Shown one piece after another: positions 1-6,309 of a stretch of 14,642 nucleotides of DNA. Below the pieces are notes generated by a model. It was given only the letters and a program-made list of their open reading frames with translations, was not told the DNA's origin and did no database searches. The stretch is from assembly GCA_022567015.1 (NCBI GenBank), contig JADFHR010000055.1, positions 1 to 14,642 of the forward strand, given 5' to 3'. The DNA comes from Pseudomonadota bacterium (GTDB lineage: Bacteria; Pseudomonadota; Alphaproteobacteria; Rhodospirillales; 2-02-FULL-58-16). The translations under genes were made by a program, and so were the position numbers. Positions within the stretch are counted from its first letter, which is position 1. Each line of letters opens with the position of its first letter.

Positions 1-2
1 GC

Positions 3-1133
3 CGGCGGATCGAGCGCGCGACGCACCGCGATATCGGGGTTCGCTTCGTGGCCGCCAACGTCCATCCCGACCATGACACGATCGCCACCTTTCGGCGCGA
101 GAACATGGCGGCGTTTGCCGAGAGTTTCCTGCAGGTTCTGCTGCTGGCGAAGGAGTTGAGGCTTGTGAAGGTGGGGCTTGTCAGCGTGGATGGCAGCAAG
201 TTCGAGGCCTCTGCCAGCAAGCACCGTTCGGTGACTTATGAGCGGGCGGGGGAGTTGATCGATCAGCTGAAGCTCGAGATCGCGGAGTTGATGGAGCGTG
301 CCGAGGCGGCCGACGGTGGCGTCGACGACGACCCCCAGGCCCTGCCCAAGGAGATTGCGCGCAGGGAGGCTTTGCGCGATCGGCTGGATGCGGCGCGTCG
401 TCGCCTCGAGACCCAGGCCAAGGCGCGCGCCGCGGCGGAGCGGGCGGAGTACGAGGCCAAGGTGGCGGCGCGCGAGAAGCGCCAGGGCCGGGCCAAGGGC
501 AAGCACCCGAAGCCGCCCGATGAGACGCCGCGCCCCGACGAGCAGAGCAATCTGAGCGACCCGGACAGCCGGCTGATGCGCAAGTCCAAGAAGCACGAGT
601 ACCGCCAGGCCTATAACGCTCAGGCCGTGGTCGATGCCGGGGGCTCTCAGCTGATCCTGGGCGCCCGGGTCAGCAACTGCGCCAGCGACCGCAATGAGCT
701 GGTGGCGGACATCGAGGCAATCCCCGCCGAGCTGGGTATGCCCGAAACGATCCTGGCCGACAGTGGCTATGCCAACGGCGATGAGGTTGCGGCGCTTGCC
801 GAGAGCGGCATCGAAGCCCTGGTGGCGACGGCCGCGGAGGGCCGCCGGCGGCGCCACGACTTCCGCCCGGCCAAGGCCGAGGCGCCGGCGAAGGAACCCA
901 AGGCCGAATGGCTCCAGATCATGGCGGCGAAGCTCGCCAGCGCCGACGGCCGCGCCCTCTACAGGCTGCGCCAGCAGACCGTCGAGCCGGTCTTCGGCAT
1001 CATCAAGGCGGTCCTCGGCTTCACCGGCTTCTCCCTGCGCGGCCTCGACAAGGTGACGGGCGAGTGGAACCTGGTGGCCCTGGCCTACAACTGCAAGCGC
1101 CTGCACAAGCTCAAGCTGGAGATGGCATCATGA
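3..1133 (+). CDS. IS1182-family transposase, 5' partial
   Basis: This is a DDE transposase that would cut and insert its own element. The frame is open from position 3, where it already reads RRIERATHRDIGVRFVAANV and then PDHDTIATFRREN, the typical N-terminal motif of the family, so the GTG at 48 is internal. The first catalytic Asp lies in SVDGSKFEASASKH, the second in ILADSGYANGDEV, and the Glu in VEPVFGIIKAVLGF. The signature block SDPDSRLMRKSKKHEYRQAY precedes the second Asp. A charged Arg/Ala/Lys/Glu-rich stretch, likely coiled coil, lies between the first Asp and that block. About 376 residues are visible of a family that is usually 450-490, so the missing part is probably about 80-110 residues. 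No internal stop or frameshift is seen; activity depends on the part outside. Confidence 0.9.
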   Translation, partial: RRIERATHRDIGVRFVAANVHPDHDTIATFRRENMAAFAESFLQVLLLAKELRLVKVGLVSVDGSKFEASASKHRSVTYERAGELIDQLKLEIAELMERAEAADGGVDDDPQALPKEIARREALRDRLDAARRRLETQAKARAAAERAEYEAKVAAREKRQGRAKGKHPKPPDETPRPDEQSNLSDPDSRLMRKSKKHEYRQAYNAQAVVDAGGSQLILGARVSNCASDRNELVADIEAIPAELGMPETILADSGYANGDEVAALAESGIEALVATAAEGRRRRHDFRPAKAEAPAKEPKAEWLQIMAAKLASADGRALYRLRQQTVEPVFGIIKAVLGFTGFSLRGLDKVTGEWNLVALAYNCKRLHKLKLEMAS

Positions 1134-1317
1134 CGGCGCTCCTGGCCCGACAGGTCGATCCGAAAGCCCGGCCACACCCCCGCCACACCGGAAATCTGCC
1201 GCAGTCTCTATCATCGACGGCGAAAACCCGCCTTCCCTTCGCCACCCAGTTTTACCCACGAGAAAACCCCGGAAAACCTCTCATCACAAAACTTCGGACC
1301 TCAAGTCCGACAGACTG

Positions 1318-1321
1318 CTAG
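1318..1321. repeat. Left target-site duplication (CTAG) of the IS1380 element
   Basis: CTAG directly precedes the left terminal repeat and matches the CTAG at 2922-2925. The identity extends as TGCTAG on the left against CTAGCA on the right only because the site is palindromic. Confidence 0.65.
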
Positions 1322-1338
1322 CCCCAATTATTCATGAC
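1322..1338 (+). repeat. IS1380 terminal inverted repeat, left
   Basis: CCCCAATTATTCATGAC pairs with the right-end repeat (14/17). The ATTATTCA core is identical in both ends. After a 2-nt gap, CCCGCG is also shared. Confidence 0.8.
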
Positions 1339-1460
1339 AGCCCGCGGATTTGGACGGGGCGAGCGGGGTTGGCCGGGTTGACGGCGGTTTTCGTAGGTAG
1401 GTTTTCAAGGCGGTTGGGGGTTGATGTTCGGGGTTCATCCGGCGGCACAGGCCGCGTGGA

Positions 1461-2801
1461 TCAAGGGCCTTGGGCGGCGATGCAGCCTGCCATCGCGACG
1501 AGGGCTTTGCGATAGGGATAGGCCGAGGGCAGGGCGATCGTGACGCGGGATTTGAGTTCCTCGATGCGCACGGCGATCTTGAGGAAGGCGCGGCGGATGG
1601 TTTCGAACGTCGCCTTGCGCCACAGCGAGCGCCGCGGCGCGGCCTGGCGAAGCTGGTGCAGCAGCCAATAGGCGCCGCTGTGCAGGAACAGCCGGAACTG
1701 GTTGGCTTCCCAGCGGTGGCACGACGTGCGGTCGGATCTGGTGTAGAGCTTGTGCTCCTTGATCATGTTTTCCATCCTGCCGCGGGCGCAATAGATTTTC
1801 TCATAGAGCACCTTGGACCGGCCGGGCAGGTTGGTGACGATGAAGCGGATGTCGGAGCCTTTCGATGTGGCCTCGACGCGGGCGATGACGGTGCGTTCTC
1901 GTGACCAGCTTTTGGCCTGGTAGCCGGTGTGGAAGAAGCGGCGCACTTTGTCCTGGCGCGATCGCACCCGGCGAACCGCCGCGTCCTCGCACCACGGCTC
2001 GCCGATCCTGGTCAGCCGGGCGTTTCCGGGAAGCCCGAAGATGTAGCCGCAGCCTTGATCTTCCAGGAATTCCATGACCTCCGGCGTGGCGTAATGGCCA
2101 TCGCCACGCACGGTGATTTCCACCCGGGGCCAGTTGCGCCGGATGCGGCGGATGACGTGCTTGAGGATACGGGCCGCCTCTTTCCCGGAAGGCCGCTTGC
2201 CGGGGCGCAAGAGCGAGAGCACCGGCTTGCCGGTGGCCGCCTCGAAGATGTGGATGGGTTGGAAGCAATAGTCGTCATAATGGGCGTTGAACAGGGCCAG
2301 CTGCTGAGCGCCGTGGACGGCATCGTCGGTATCATCGATATCGAGTACGATGCGCTCCGGCACGGCCTTGAAGCTGGCGCAAAACAGATCGATCATCGAC
2401 AGCCCCATGCGCCCCAGTGCGCGCCACGACGGCGCATTCTCGAGGCGCGACAGGGTCGGTTGGGACATCAAGTCATCGCCCGTCTCGGCCAAGCGCCCAC
2501 AGGCCAACTTGAACGCCGGATCGAAACGCAGAACGTCGAGGTCGTCGCAGTCCTCATAGCCGCAGGCAATGGCGAACATCCGCGCCCGGATCATGTCGGC
2601 GTAAGTGTGGGTCGTGCTCGCCGGGTCGCGCTCGTCGGTCACGCAGGAGGCAAGCAAGTCGGAAATCCCGAGCCGTCTCTCGATCCCGGGAAACAACAAT
2701 ACGCCGCCGTCCGACGACAGCCGTCCGCCGTCGAACCGGGCGCACAACTCCTTGCCTGCTACGGGTGACAAACCGGGGAGATAGGGGATAGTCTCGTTCA
2801 T
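1461..2801 (-). CDS. IS1380-family transposase
   Basis: This 446-residue DDE transposase catalyses movement of the surrounding element. The N-terminus (SSDGGVLLFPGIERRLGI) and the block YADMIRARMFAIACGYEDCDD are typical of IS1380 transposases. Likely catalytic residues are Asp154 in LDIDDTDD, Asp234 in VRGDGHYATPEV and Glu344 in ARGRMENMIKEHK. The start at 2801 (ATG) gives the family's usual N-terminus; the ribosome site is weak (GAAG about 14 nt upstream). The frame is intact, with no stop or shift, and the length is normal for the family. No passenger gene is present. Confidence 0.93.
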   Translation of the reverse strand: MNETIPYLPGLSPVAGKELCARFDGGRLSSDGGVLLFPGIERRLGISDLLASCVTDERDPASTTHTYADMIRARMFAIACGYEDCDDLDVLRFDPAFKLACGRLAETGDDLMSQPTLSRLENAPSWRALGRMGLSMIDLFCASFKAVPERIVLDIDDTDDAVHGAQQLALFNAHYDDYCFQPIHIFEAATGKPVLSLLRPGKRPSGKEAARILKHVIRRIRRNWPRVEITVRGDGHYATPEVMEFLEDQGCGYIFGLPGNARLTRIGEPWCEDAAVRRVRSRQDKVRRFFHTGYQAKSWSRERTVIARVEATSKGSDIRFIVTNLPGRSKVLYEKIYCARGRMENMIKEHKLYTRSDRTSCHRWEANQFRLFLHSGAYWLLHQLRQAAPRRSLWRKATFETIRRAFLKIAVRIEELKSRVTIALPSAYPYRKALVAMAGCIAAQGP

Positions 2802-2904
2802 GGTGAGCCGTGGGTTCTTCTGTTGCCATGTGATCTTGTTCGAACACCAAAATCATACGGCATTTCAACAGGTTAATCCACGCTCACCATCCCTTTCACG
2901 CGGG

Positions 2905-2921
2905 GTCGTGAATAATCCGGG
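2905..2921 (-). repeat. IS1380 terminal inverted repeat, right
   Basis: Read on the minus strand this is CCCGGATTATTCACGAC, the partner of the left terminal repeat. It lies about 100 bp upstream of the transposase start, so any transposase promoter is within 2802-2904. Confidence 0.8.
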
Positions 2922-2925
2922 CTAG
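2922..2925. repeat. Right target-site duplication (CTAG) of the IS1380 element
   Basis: CTAG follows the right terminal repeat directly and matches 1318-1321. Joining the two flanks gives CAGACTGCTAGCAAGAAAAC, the inferred sequence before insertion. Confidence 0.65.
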
Positions 2926-3088
2926 CAAGAAAACGTAAATCCCAGGCAAATAGGCAATGATCGTTCTTGGCTACAGGCGGAAGTGCCCGAATGCGCGGAT
3001 TTGCGACCGGTGTTGGCTCTAAAGTCGACATTGGCGCCGCGCCGCTGACTCAATTCTCGTTTACGGGTACACGACCCAGCGAAACCGA

Positions 3089-3484
3089 TCAGGCGCCCGC
3101 CGCCGCCCGCTCCTTGCGCCTGAGGAGCTGGGAGCACTGGGCCTTGAGGGTGTCCAGTTCGCCGACGATGGCGGCGATGTCCTTCTGCTGGCGCGCCAGC
3201 ACGGCGCGGCGTTCGGCGATCTTTTCTAGGAAGAGGCGAAGCTGCGCCACCTGCGTCGGGTCGGTGTCGTAGAGGTCGATGATCTCGCCGATTTCCTCGA
3301 GGGAGAACCCCAGGCGCTTGCCGCGCATGATCAGCTTCAGGCGCACCCGGTCCCGGGGCGCGTAGATGCGCCGCTGGCCCTGGCGCACGGGCGCCAGCAG
3401 GCCCTTGTCCTCGTAAAACCGTATGGTGCGCGTGGTGACGCCGAACTCGCGCGCCAAGTCCCGGATGCCGTATGTCTCCGCCAT
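3089..3484 (-). CDS. MerR-family regulator, LiuR-like
   Basis: This 131-residue DNA-binding regulator has an N-terminal MerR winged helix-turn-helix (residues about 5-72), with YGIRDLAREFGVTTRTIRFY and the second recognition block RGKRLGFSLEEIGEIIDLYD. A C-terminal helix (about 75-125) should form the dimer coiled coil. The sequence is closest, from memory, to the LiuR group, which controls branched-chain amino acid and fatty acid catabolism in proteobacteria. There is no metal-binding cysteine pattern (the only Cys is residue 117), which argues against a metal sensor such as CueR or ZntR. The ATG at 3484 is 13 bp from a perfect 24-bp palindrome, suggesting autoregulation; the Shine-Dalgarno is poor. 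No catabolic gene adjoins it here, so targets must be elsewhere, possibly pccA or the hydratase/dehydrogenase. Confidence 0.85.
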   Translation of the reverse strand: MAETYGIRDLAREFGVTTRTIRFYEDKGLLAPVRQGQRRIYAPRDRVRLKLIMRGKRLGFSLEEIGEIIDLYDTDPTQVAQLRLFLEKIAERRAVLARQQKDIAAIVGELDTLKAQCSQLLRRKERAAAGA

Positions 3485-3497
3485 GGTCCGGAGGGTA

Positions 3498-3521
3498 CTT
3501 TACCTTTACGTAAAGGTAAAG
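3498..3521. promoter_or_regulatory. Perfect 24-bp palindrome, probable operator of the MerR/LiuR-like gene
   Basis: Each 12-bp half reads CTTTACCTTTAC and the second half is its exact reverse complement. It sits 13 bp upstream of the regulator's start codon, where it would overlap the promoter, as MerR-family operators do. The A/T-bounded TTTAC/GTAAA halves resemble LiuR-type sites as I remember them. No second copy was found elsewhere in the window. Confidence 0.7.
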
Positions 3522-3572
3522 CGGGCTCTGGGCGCGAAAAAAGGGGGCAATTCCACCGTGGCACGTCAGCCG

Positions 3573-3646
3573 TTTCTCCTCCGCGTCCCTCCGCGTCCTC
3601 CGCGTTAAAATGCGCACCGCAGAGGACGCAGAGGATCGCAGAGGAA
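3573..3646. repeat. Dispersed inverted repeat, CCTCCGCGT/GCAGAGG type
   Basis: The left arm has three CCTCCGCGT units (3578, 3588, 3597). The centre is TAAAATGCGCACC. The right arm has three units beginning GCAGAGGA (3619, 3628, 3638), roughly complementary to the left arm. It is followed by AATTAAAAAAAAG. The architecture is that of the repeat at 7281-7430, and the two share CGCACCGCA in the centre. ORFs crossing it on the minus strand translate to phrases like NAEDAEGRGG, which I regard as spurious. Confidence 0.65.
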
Positions 3647-3726
3647 TTAAAAAAAAGCGGCCACGGCCCGACACCGGAGACGCAGGGTCCGGACGTCAGG
3701 CAGGGGTCGGAAAATAGGCCCACCCG

Positions 3727-5142
3727 TTACAGCAGGATCAGCGCCGCCAGCCCGAGGAAGGCGAAGAAGCCGACCACGTCGGTAATCGTCGTCAGCACCA
3801 CGCCCGAGGCGACGGCGGGGTCGATCCCGGCGCGCTCCAGGACCAGCGGTATCGTCGTCCCCGCCAGCCCGGCCACCACCATGTTGATGATCATGGCCAG
3901 GGCGATGACCACGCCGAGGGCCGGGCTGCCGAACCAGAACCAGGCCACGCCGCCGGTGAGGGCGGCAAACAGGATGCCGTTGAAGCCGCCGACCAGCAGT
4001 TCCTTGCCGATCACCCGCATGGTGTTGGTGGAGGTCAGCTCCTTCATGGCCAGGGCGCGCACCACCACGGTCATCGTCTGGGTGCCGGCGTTGCCCCCCA
4101 TGGAGGCGACGATGGGCATGAGCACCGCCAGGGCCACGATCTGCTCGATGGTGGCCTCGAAAAAACCGATGACGAGGGACGCCAGGATGGCGGTGGCCAG
4201 GTTCACCACCAGCCAGGAGAACCGCGCCCGCGTGGGGTCCACGGCGGCATTGTAGAGATCGTCCTCGCGCACGCCGCCCATGCGCATGATGTCTTCCTCC
4301 AGCTCCTCGTGGATGACGTCGACCACGTCGTCGATGGTGATGGCCCCGATCAGACGCCCGCTGTCGTCCACCACCGGCGCCGAGACCAGGTCGCGCTGGC
4401 GGAACAGAAACGCCACGTCCTCCTGGTCGGTTCCCACCGGGATCAACTTCATCTCGGCGTCCATGATCTCGCTCACCGACACCGGCCGCCGGGTGCGCAG
4501 CAGGCGGCTCAGCGGCACCGCGCCCACCGGCTTGTGGGCGGGATCGACGACGAAGATGTCGTAAAAGACCGACGGCAACGCATCCTCTTCCAGGTCGGCG
4601 CTGTGGCGCATGAAGTCGATGGTCTGGCCGACGTTCCAGAACGTGGGCACGGTCACCAGCTCGCGCTGCATGAGGCGGCCGGCGCTGTCCTCGGGGTAGG
4701 CCAGGCCCTCCTCGATGAGGGTACGCTCACCGGCGGGTATGGCCTCCAGCACCTTCTGCTGTTCGGCCTCGTCCAGTTCCTCGATGATCTGGACGGCGTC
4801 GTCGCTTTCCAGTTCGGCGACGGCCGCCGCCACGTCCGCGATTCCCAGCCGCTCGATGATCTCGTCGCGGACCGTCTCGTCCAGCTCGGACAGGATTTCC
4901 GCGTCGAAGTCGTCGCGGATGACATCGATCAGGGCGTGGCGTCCCTCGGCGCTCAGGCGCTCGAGCAGGTCGGCGACGTCGGCGTAATGCAGCGGCGCGA
5001 TCAGGTCCTTGACCCGCGCCCCGTCGCCCGCGGCCAGGGCCTCGACCACGTCTTGCTCGAGCCGCCCGCTGGCCAGCTCGTAGACGGCCTCGTCGGCCTC
5101 CGCCGCCGCCTGCCCTTCCGTGGTGTGCGCCGGATCGGTCAC
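3727..5142 (-). CDS. mgtE: Magnesium transporter MgtE
   Basis: MgtE is a homodimeric inner-membrane Mg2+ channel gated by cytoplasmic Mg2+. All domains are present in 471 residues. An acidic, helical N domain spans about 25-155. Two CBS domains follow (about 156-215 and 220-285; the second includes DLVSAPVVDDSGRLIGAITI). The C-terminal membrane domain of about five helices starts near 308. The family signature GGNAGTQT is at 349-356, and Asp455 in TTITDVVGF is the likely pore residue. The start is a GTG at 5142, preceded on the minus strand by GGGAGG with 8 nt spacing, a strong ribosome site; the next downstream starts would cut the N domain. The gene follows tRNA-Leu on the same strand by about 130 bp. 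No M-box-like Mg2+ riboswitch is apparent in that gap. Confidence 0.95.
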   Translation of the reverse strand: MTDPAHTTEGQAAAEADEAVYELASGRLEQDVVEALAAGDGARVKDLIAPLHYADVADLLERLSAEGRHALIDVIRDDFDAEILSELDETVRDEIIERLGIADVAAAVAELESDDAVQIIEELDEAEQQKVLEAIPAGERTLIEEGLAYPEDSAGRLMQRELVTVPTFWNVGQTIDFMRHSADLEEDALPSVFYDIFVVDPAHKPVGAVPLSRLLRTRRPVSVSEIMDAEMKLIPVGTDQEDVAFLFRQRDLVSAPVVDDSGRLIGAITIDDVVDVIHEELEEDIMRMGGVREDDLYNAAVDPTRARFSWLVVNLATAILASLVIGFFEATIEQIVALAVLMPIVASMGGNAGTQTMTVVVRALAMKELTSTNTMRVIGKELLVGGFNGILFAALTGGVAWFWFGSPALGVVIALAMIINMVVAGLAGTTIPLVLERAGIDPAVASGVVLTTITDVVGFFAFLGLAALILL

Positions 5143-5243
5143 GACCCTGTCCTCCCTTCGTCGCGCAGGATTTGGGCCCGGTTCAGGTATGGGCGCCCCG
5201 GCACGCCCCCAAGGGCCGGCCGGGTCAACGCCCGCATACGATA

Positions 5244-5268
5244 CGAGGCCCGGTTACGGCGGGCCTCG
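5244..5268 (-). terminator. Hairpin behind tRNA-Leu, possible terminator
   Basis: CGAGGCCCG (5244-5252) pairs perfectly with CGGGCCTCG (5260-5268), giving a 9-bp GC-rich stem with a 7-nt loop. It begins 5 bp beyond the encoded CCA of the tRNA. On the minus strand it is followed by TATCGTATG, not a true T-run, so the terminator call is moderate. Confidence 0.5.
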
Positions 5269-5273
5269 GGGAC

Positions 5274-5360
5274 TGGTGCGGTCGAGAAGACTCGAACTTC
5301 CACGGGGTTTCCCCCACAGCGACCTCAACGCTGCGCGTCTACCAATTCCGCCACGACCGC
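5274..5360 (-). tRNA. tRNA-Leu (anticodon GAG)
   Basis: Read on the minus strand, the gene begins GCGGTCGTGGCGGAATTGG and ends with TTCGAGTC, CGACCGC, discriminator A and an encoded CCA (5274-5276). The acceptor stem GCGGTCG/CGACCGC is perfect. The anticodon stem CAGCG/CGCTG closes the loop TTGAGGT, giving anticodon GAG, which reads CTC and CTT codons. The long variable arm GTGGGGGAAACCCC identifies a class II leucine tRNA. It is 87 nt including CCA. It stands alone, divergent from lipB and upstream of mgtE. Confidence 0.96.
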
Positions 5361-5459
5361 GAATTTCCTTGCGGCAACGCAAATGGTTGCCGTTACATGG
5401 GCGCGGGAATAGCAAATCCACGGGCGGGGATCAAGCGCCCGCATGGAATGCCGAGAGAA

Positions 5460-6305
5460 ATGACCGAGGTGAGGGGCCTGGCCCTACCGACAGAGCCGGC
5501 GGCCACCCGCCGGGAAACGGTGGACTGGCGGATCAGCGAGGGTCCCCAGGACTACGCCGATGCGGTCGCCTTCATGGAACGCCGCGTCCAGGCCATCCGC
5601 GACGGCCGGGCGCCGGAGACCGTGTGGCTGCTCGAACACCCGCCGCTGTACACGGCCGGCACCAGCGCCCGCCCGGAAGAGTTGCTGGACCCCGACCGCT
5701 TCCCCGTGTTCCGCACCGGCCGCGGCGGCCGCTACACCTATCACGGCCCCGGCCAGCGGGTGGCCTATGTGATGCTCGATCTGACGACGCGGGGAAACGA
5801 CGTGCGCGCCTTCGTCCGTGGCCTGGAGGCATGGCTGATCGCCACCCTGGCCCGCTTCGGCGTCCGCGGCGAGCGCCGGCCGGGCCGGGTCGGCATCTGG
5901 GTCGACCGCGGCGGCGCCGGGGGGCCACCGGGGGGTGTCCCCCCCGGCATTAAATATGCGGGGGACGCCCCCGCGACCCCCGGGGGGCCACCGGGGGGTG
6001 TCCCCCCCGGCATTAAATATGCGGGGGGCGCCCCCGGGCGCGAAGGGAAAATCGCCGCCATCGGGGTCCGCGTCCGCCACTGGGTCACCTTCCACGGAGT
6101 CTCCATCAACGTCGACCCGGACCTCGGCCATTTCGCCGGCATCGTTCCCTGCGGCGTCACCGGCCACGGCGTGACGTCGCTCCGGGACCTGGGCGTCGCC
6201 GCCACCATGGCCGAGGTGGACGCCGCCCTGATGGCGGCGTTCGCAGAGGCGTTCGGCGCCGCTCCCGGACAGCCGCGGAGAGAAACACGGTGGACAGGGG
6301 CGTAA
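5460..6305 (+). CDS. lipB: Octanoyltransferase LipB with an in-frame repeat insertion
   Basis: LipB transfers octanoyl groups from acyl carrier protein to the lipoyl domains of 2-oxoacid dehydrogenases and the glycine cleavage system. Family motifs are clear: LLEHPPLYTAGTSA, RTGRGGRYTYHGPGQ, the catalytic Lys197 in GKIAAIGVRVR and Cys231 in IVPCGVTGHGVTSL. The ATG at 5460 gives a typical start before VDWRISEGPQDYADAV and is preceded by GAGAG. In-frame starts at 5397 and 5448 exist, and the frame stays open upstream through the tRNA, but those starts have poorer context. The protein is 281 residues, against roughly 210-250 for relatives. The excess is a repeat (GGPPGGVPPGIKYAG, twice) between the GIWVDR strand and Lys197, a surface loop in known LipB structures. 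All catalytic residues remain in frame, so the enzyme is probably active. It is followed 4 bp later by the cyclase gene. Confidence 0.94.
   Translation: MTEVRGLALPTEPAATRRETVDWRISEGPQDYADAVAFMERRVQAIRDGRAPETVWLLEHPPLYTAGTSARPEELLDPDRFPVFRTGRGGRYTYHGPGQRVAYVMLDLTTRGNDVRAFVRGLEAWLIATLARFGVRGERRPGRVGIWVDRGGAGGPPGGVPPGIKYAGDAPATPGGPPGGVPPGIKYAGGAPGREGKIAAIGVRVRHWVTFHGVSINVDPDLGHFAGIVPCGVTGHGVTSLRDLGVAATMAEVDAALMAAFAEAFGAAPGQPRRETRWTGA
5917..6036. repeat. Two 63-bp GC-rich hairpin units inside lipB
   Basis: Copies start at 5917 and 5980. They match over 57 bases except for one change (A at 5965, G at 6028). The period of 63 bp is exactly 21 codons. Each copy contains GGGGGGTGTCCCCCC and then GGCATTAAATATGC flanked by runs of C and G. 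GCAT/ATGC around a TAAAT loop, continued by the C/G runs, makes a strong hairpin. The sequence is open in at least four of six frames. The insertion adds about 40 residues to LipB without shifting the frame. Confidence 0.85.
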
Positions 6306-6309
6306 CCCG

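Larger units (their letters stand above)
1..1321 (+). mobile_element. IS1182-type insertion sequence, 3' part only
   Basis: The element is recognised by its transposase, whose reading frame is open at the left window edge, so the left end lies outside. After the transposase stop there are about 185 bp without a gene, finishing in a small hairpin at 1294-1310 (TCGGAC / GTCCGA, 5-nt loop CTCAA) followed by CAGACTGCTAG. I take this as the right end of the element; the exact boundary (about 1316-1321) is inferred, because the left inverted repeat is not visible for comparison. The IS1380 element begins directly after the CTAG at 1318-1321, so the two elements abut. Confidence 0.6.
1322..2921 (-). 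mobile_element. Complete IS1380-family insertion sequence (1600 bp)
   Basis: The two ends are inverted copies. The left end reads CCCCAATTATTCATGAC, and the right end on the opposite strand reads CCCGGATTATTCACGAC, with 14 of 17 bases matching. Each end is flanked by CTAG (1318-1321 and 2922-2925), which fits a 4-bp target duplication, although CTAG is itself a palindrome. A single transposase gene fills most of the interior on the minus strand. The length is close to the roughly 1.6-1.7 kb usual for this family. Intact ends plus an intact gene suggest recent insertion and possibly mobility. Confidence 0.87.

Noticed and set aside
1929..2768. 279-codon plus-strand open frame inside the IS1380 element
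   Set aside because: It is antisense to the well-supported transposase and has no recognisable motif.
2922..3723. Minus-strand open frames of 128 and 250 codons crossing the MerR gene and the 3573-3646 repeat
   Set aside because: They overlap the MerR gene in another frame and translate the repeat; no protein family is seen.
5143..5273. Mg2+-responsive M-box riboswitch in front of mgtE
   Set aside because: The gap is only about 130 bp behind the tRNA. Apart from the hairpin behind the tRNA, no M-box-like arrangement was visible.
5172..5459. Upstream extension of LipB
   Set aside because: It would translate through the tRNA-Leu gene region, and the family N-terminus fits the start at 5460.
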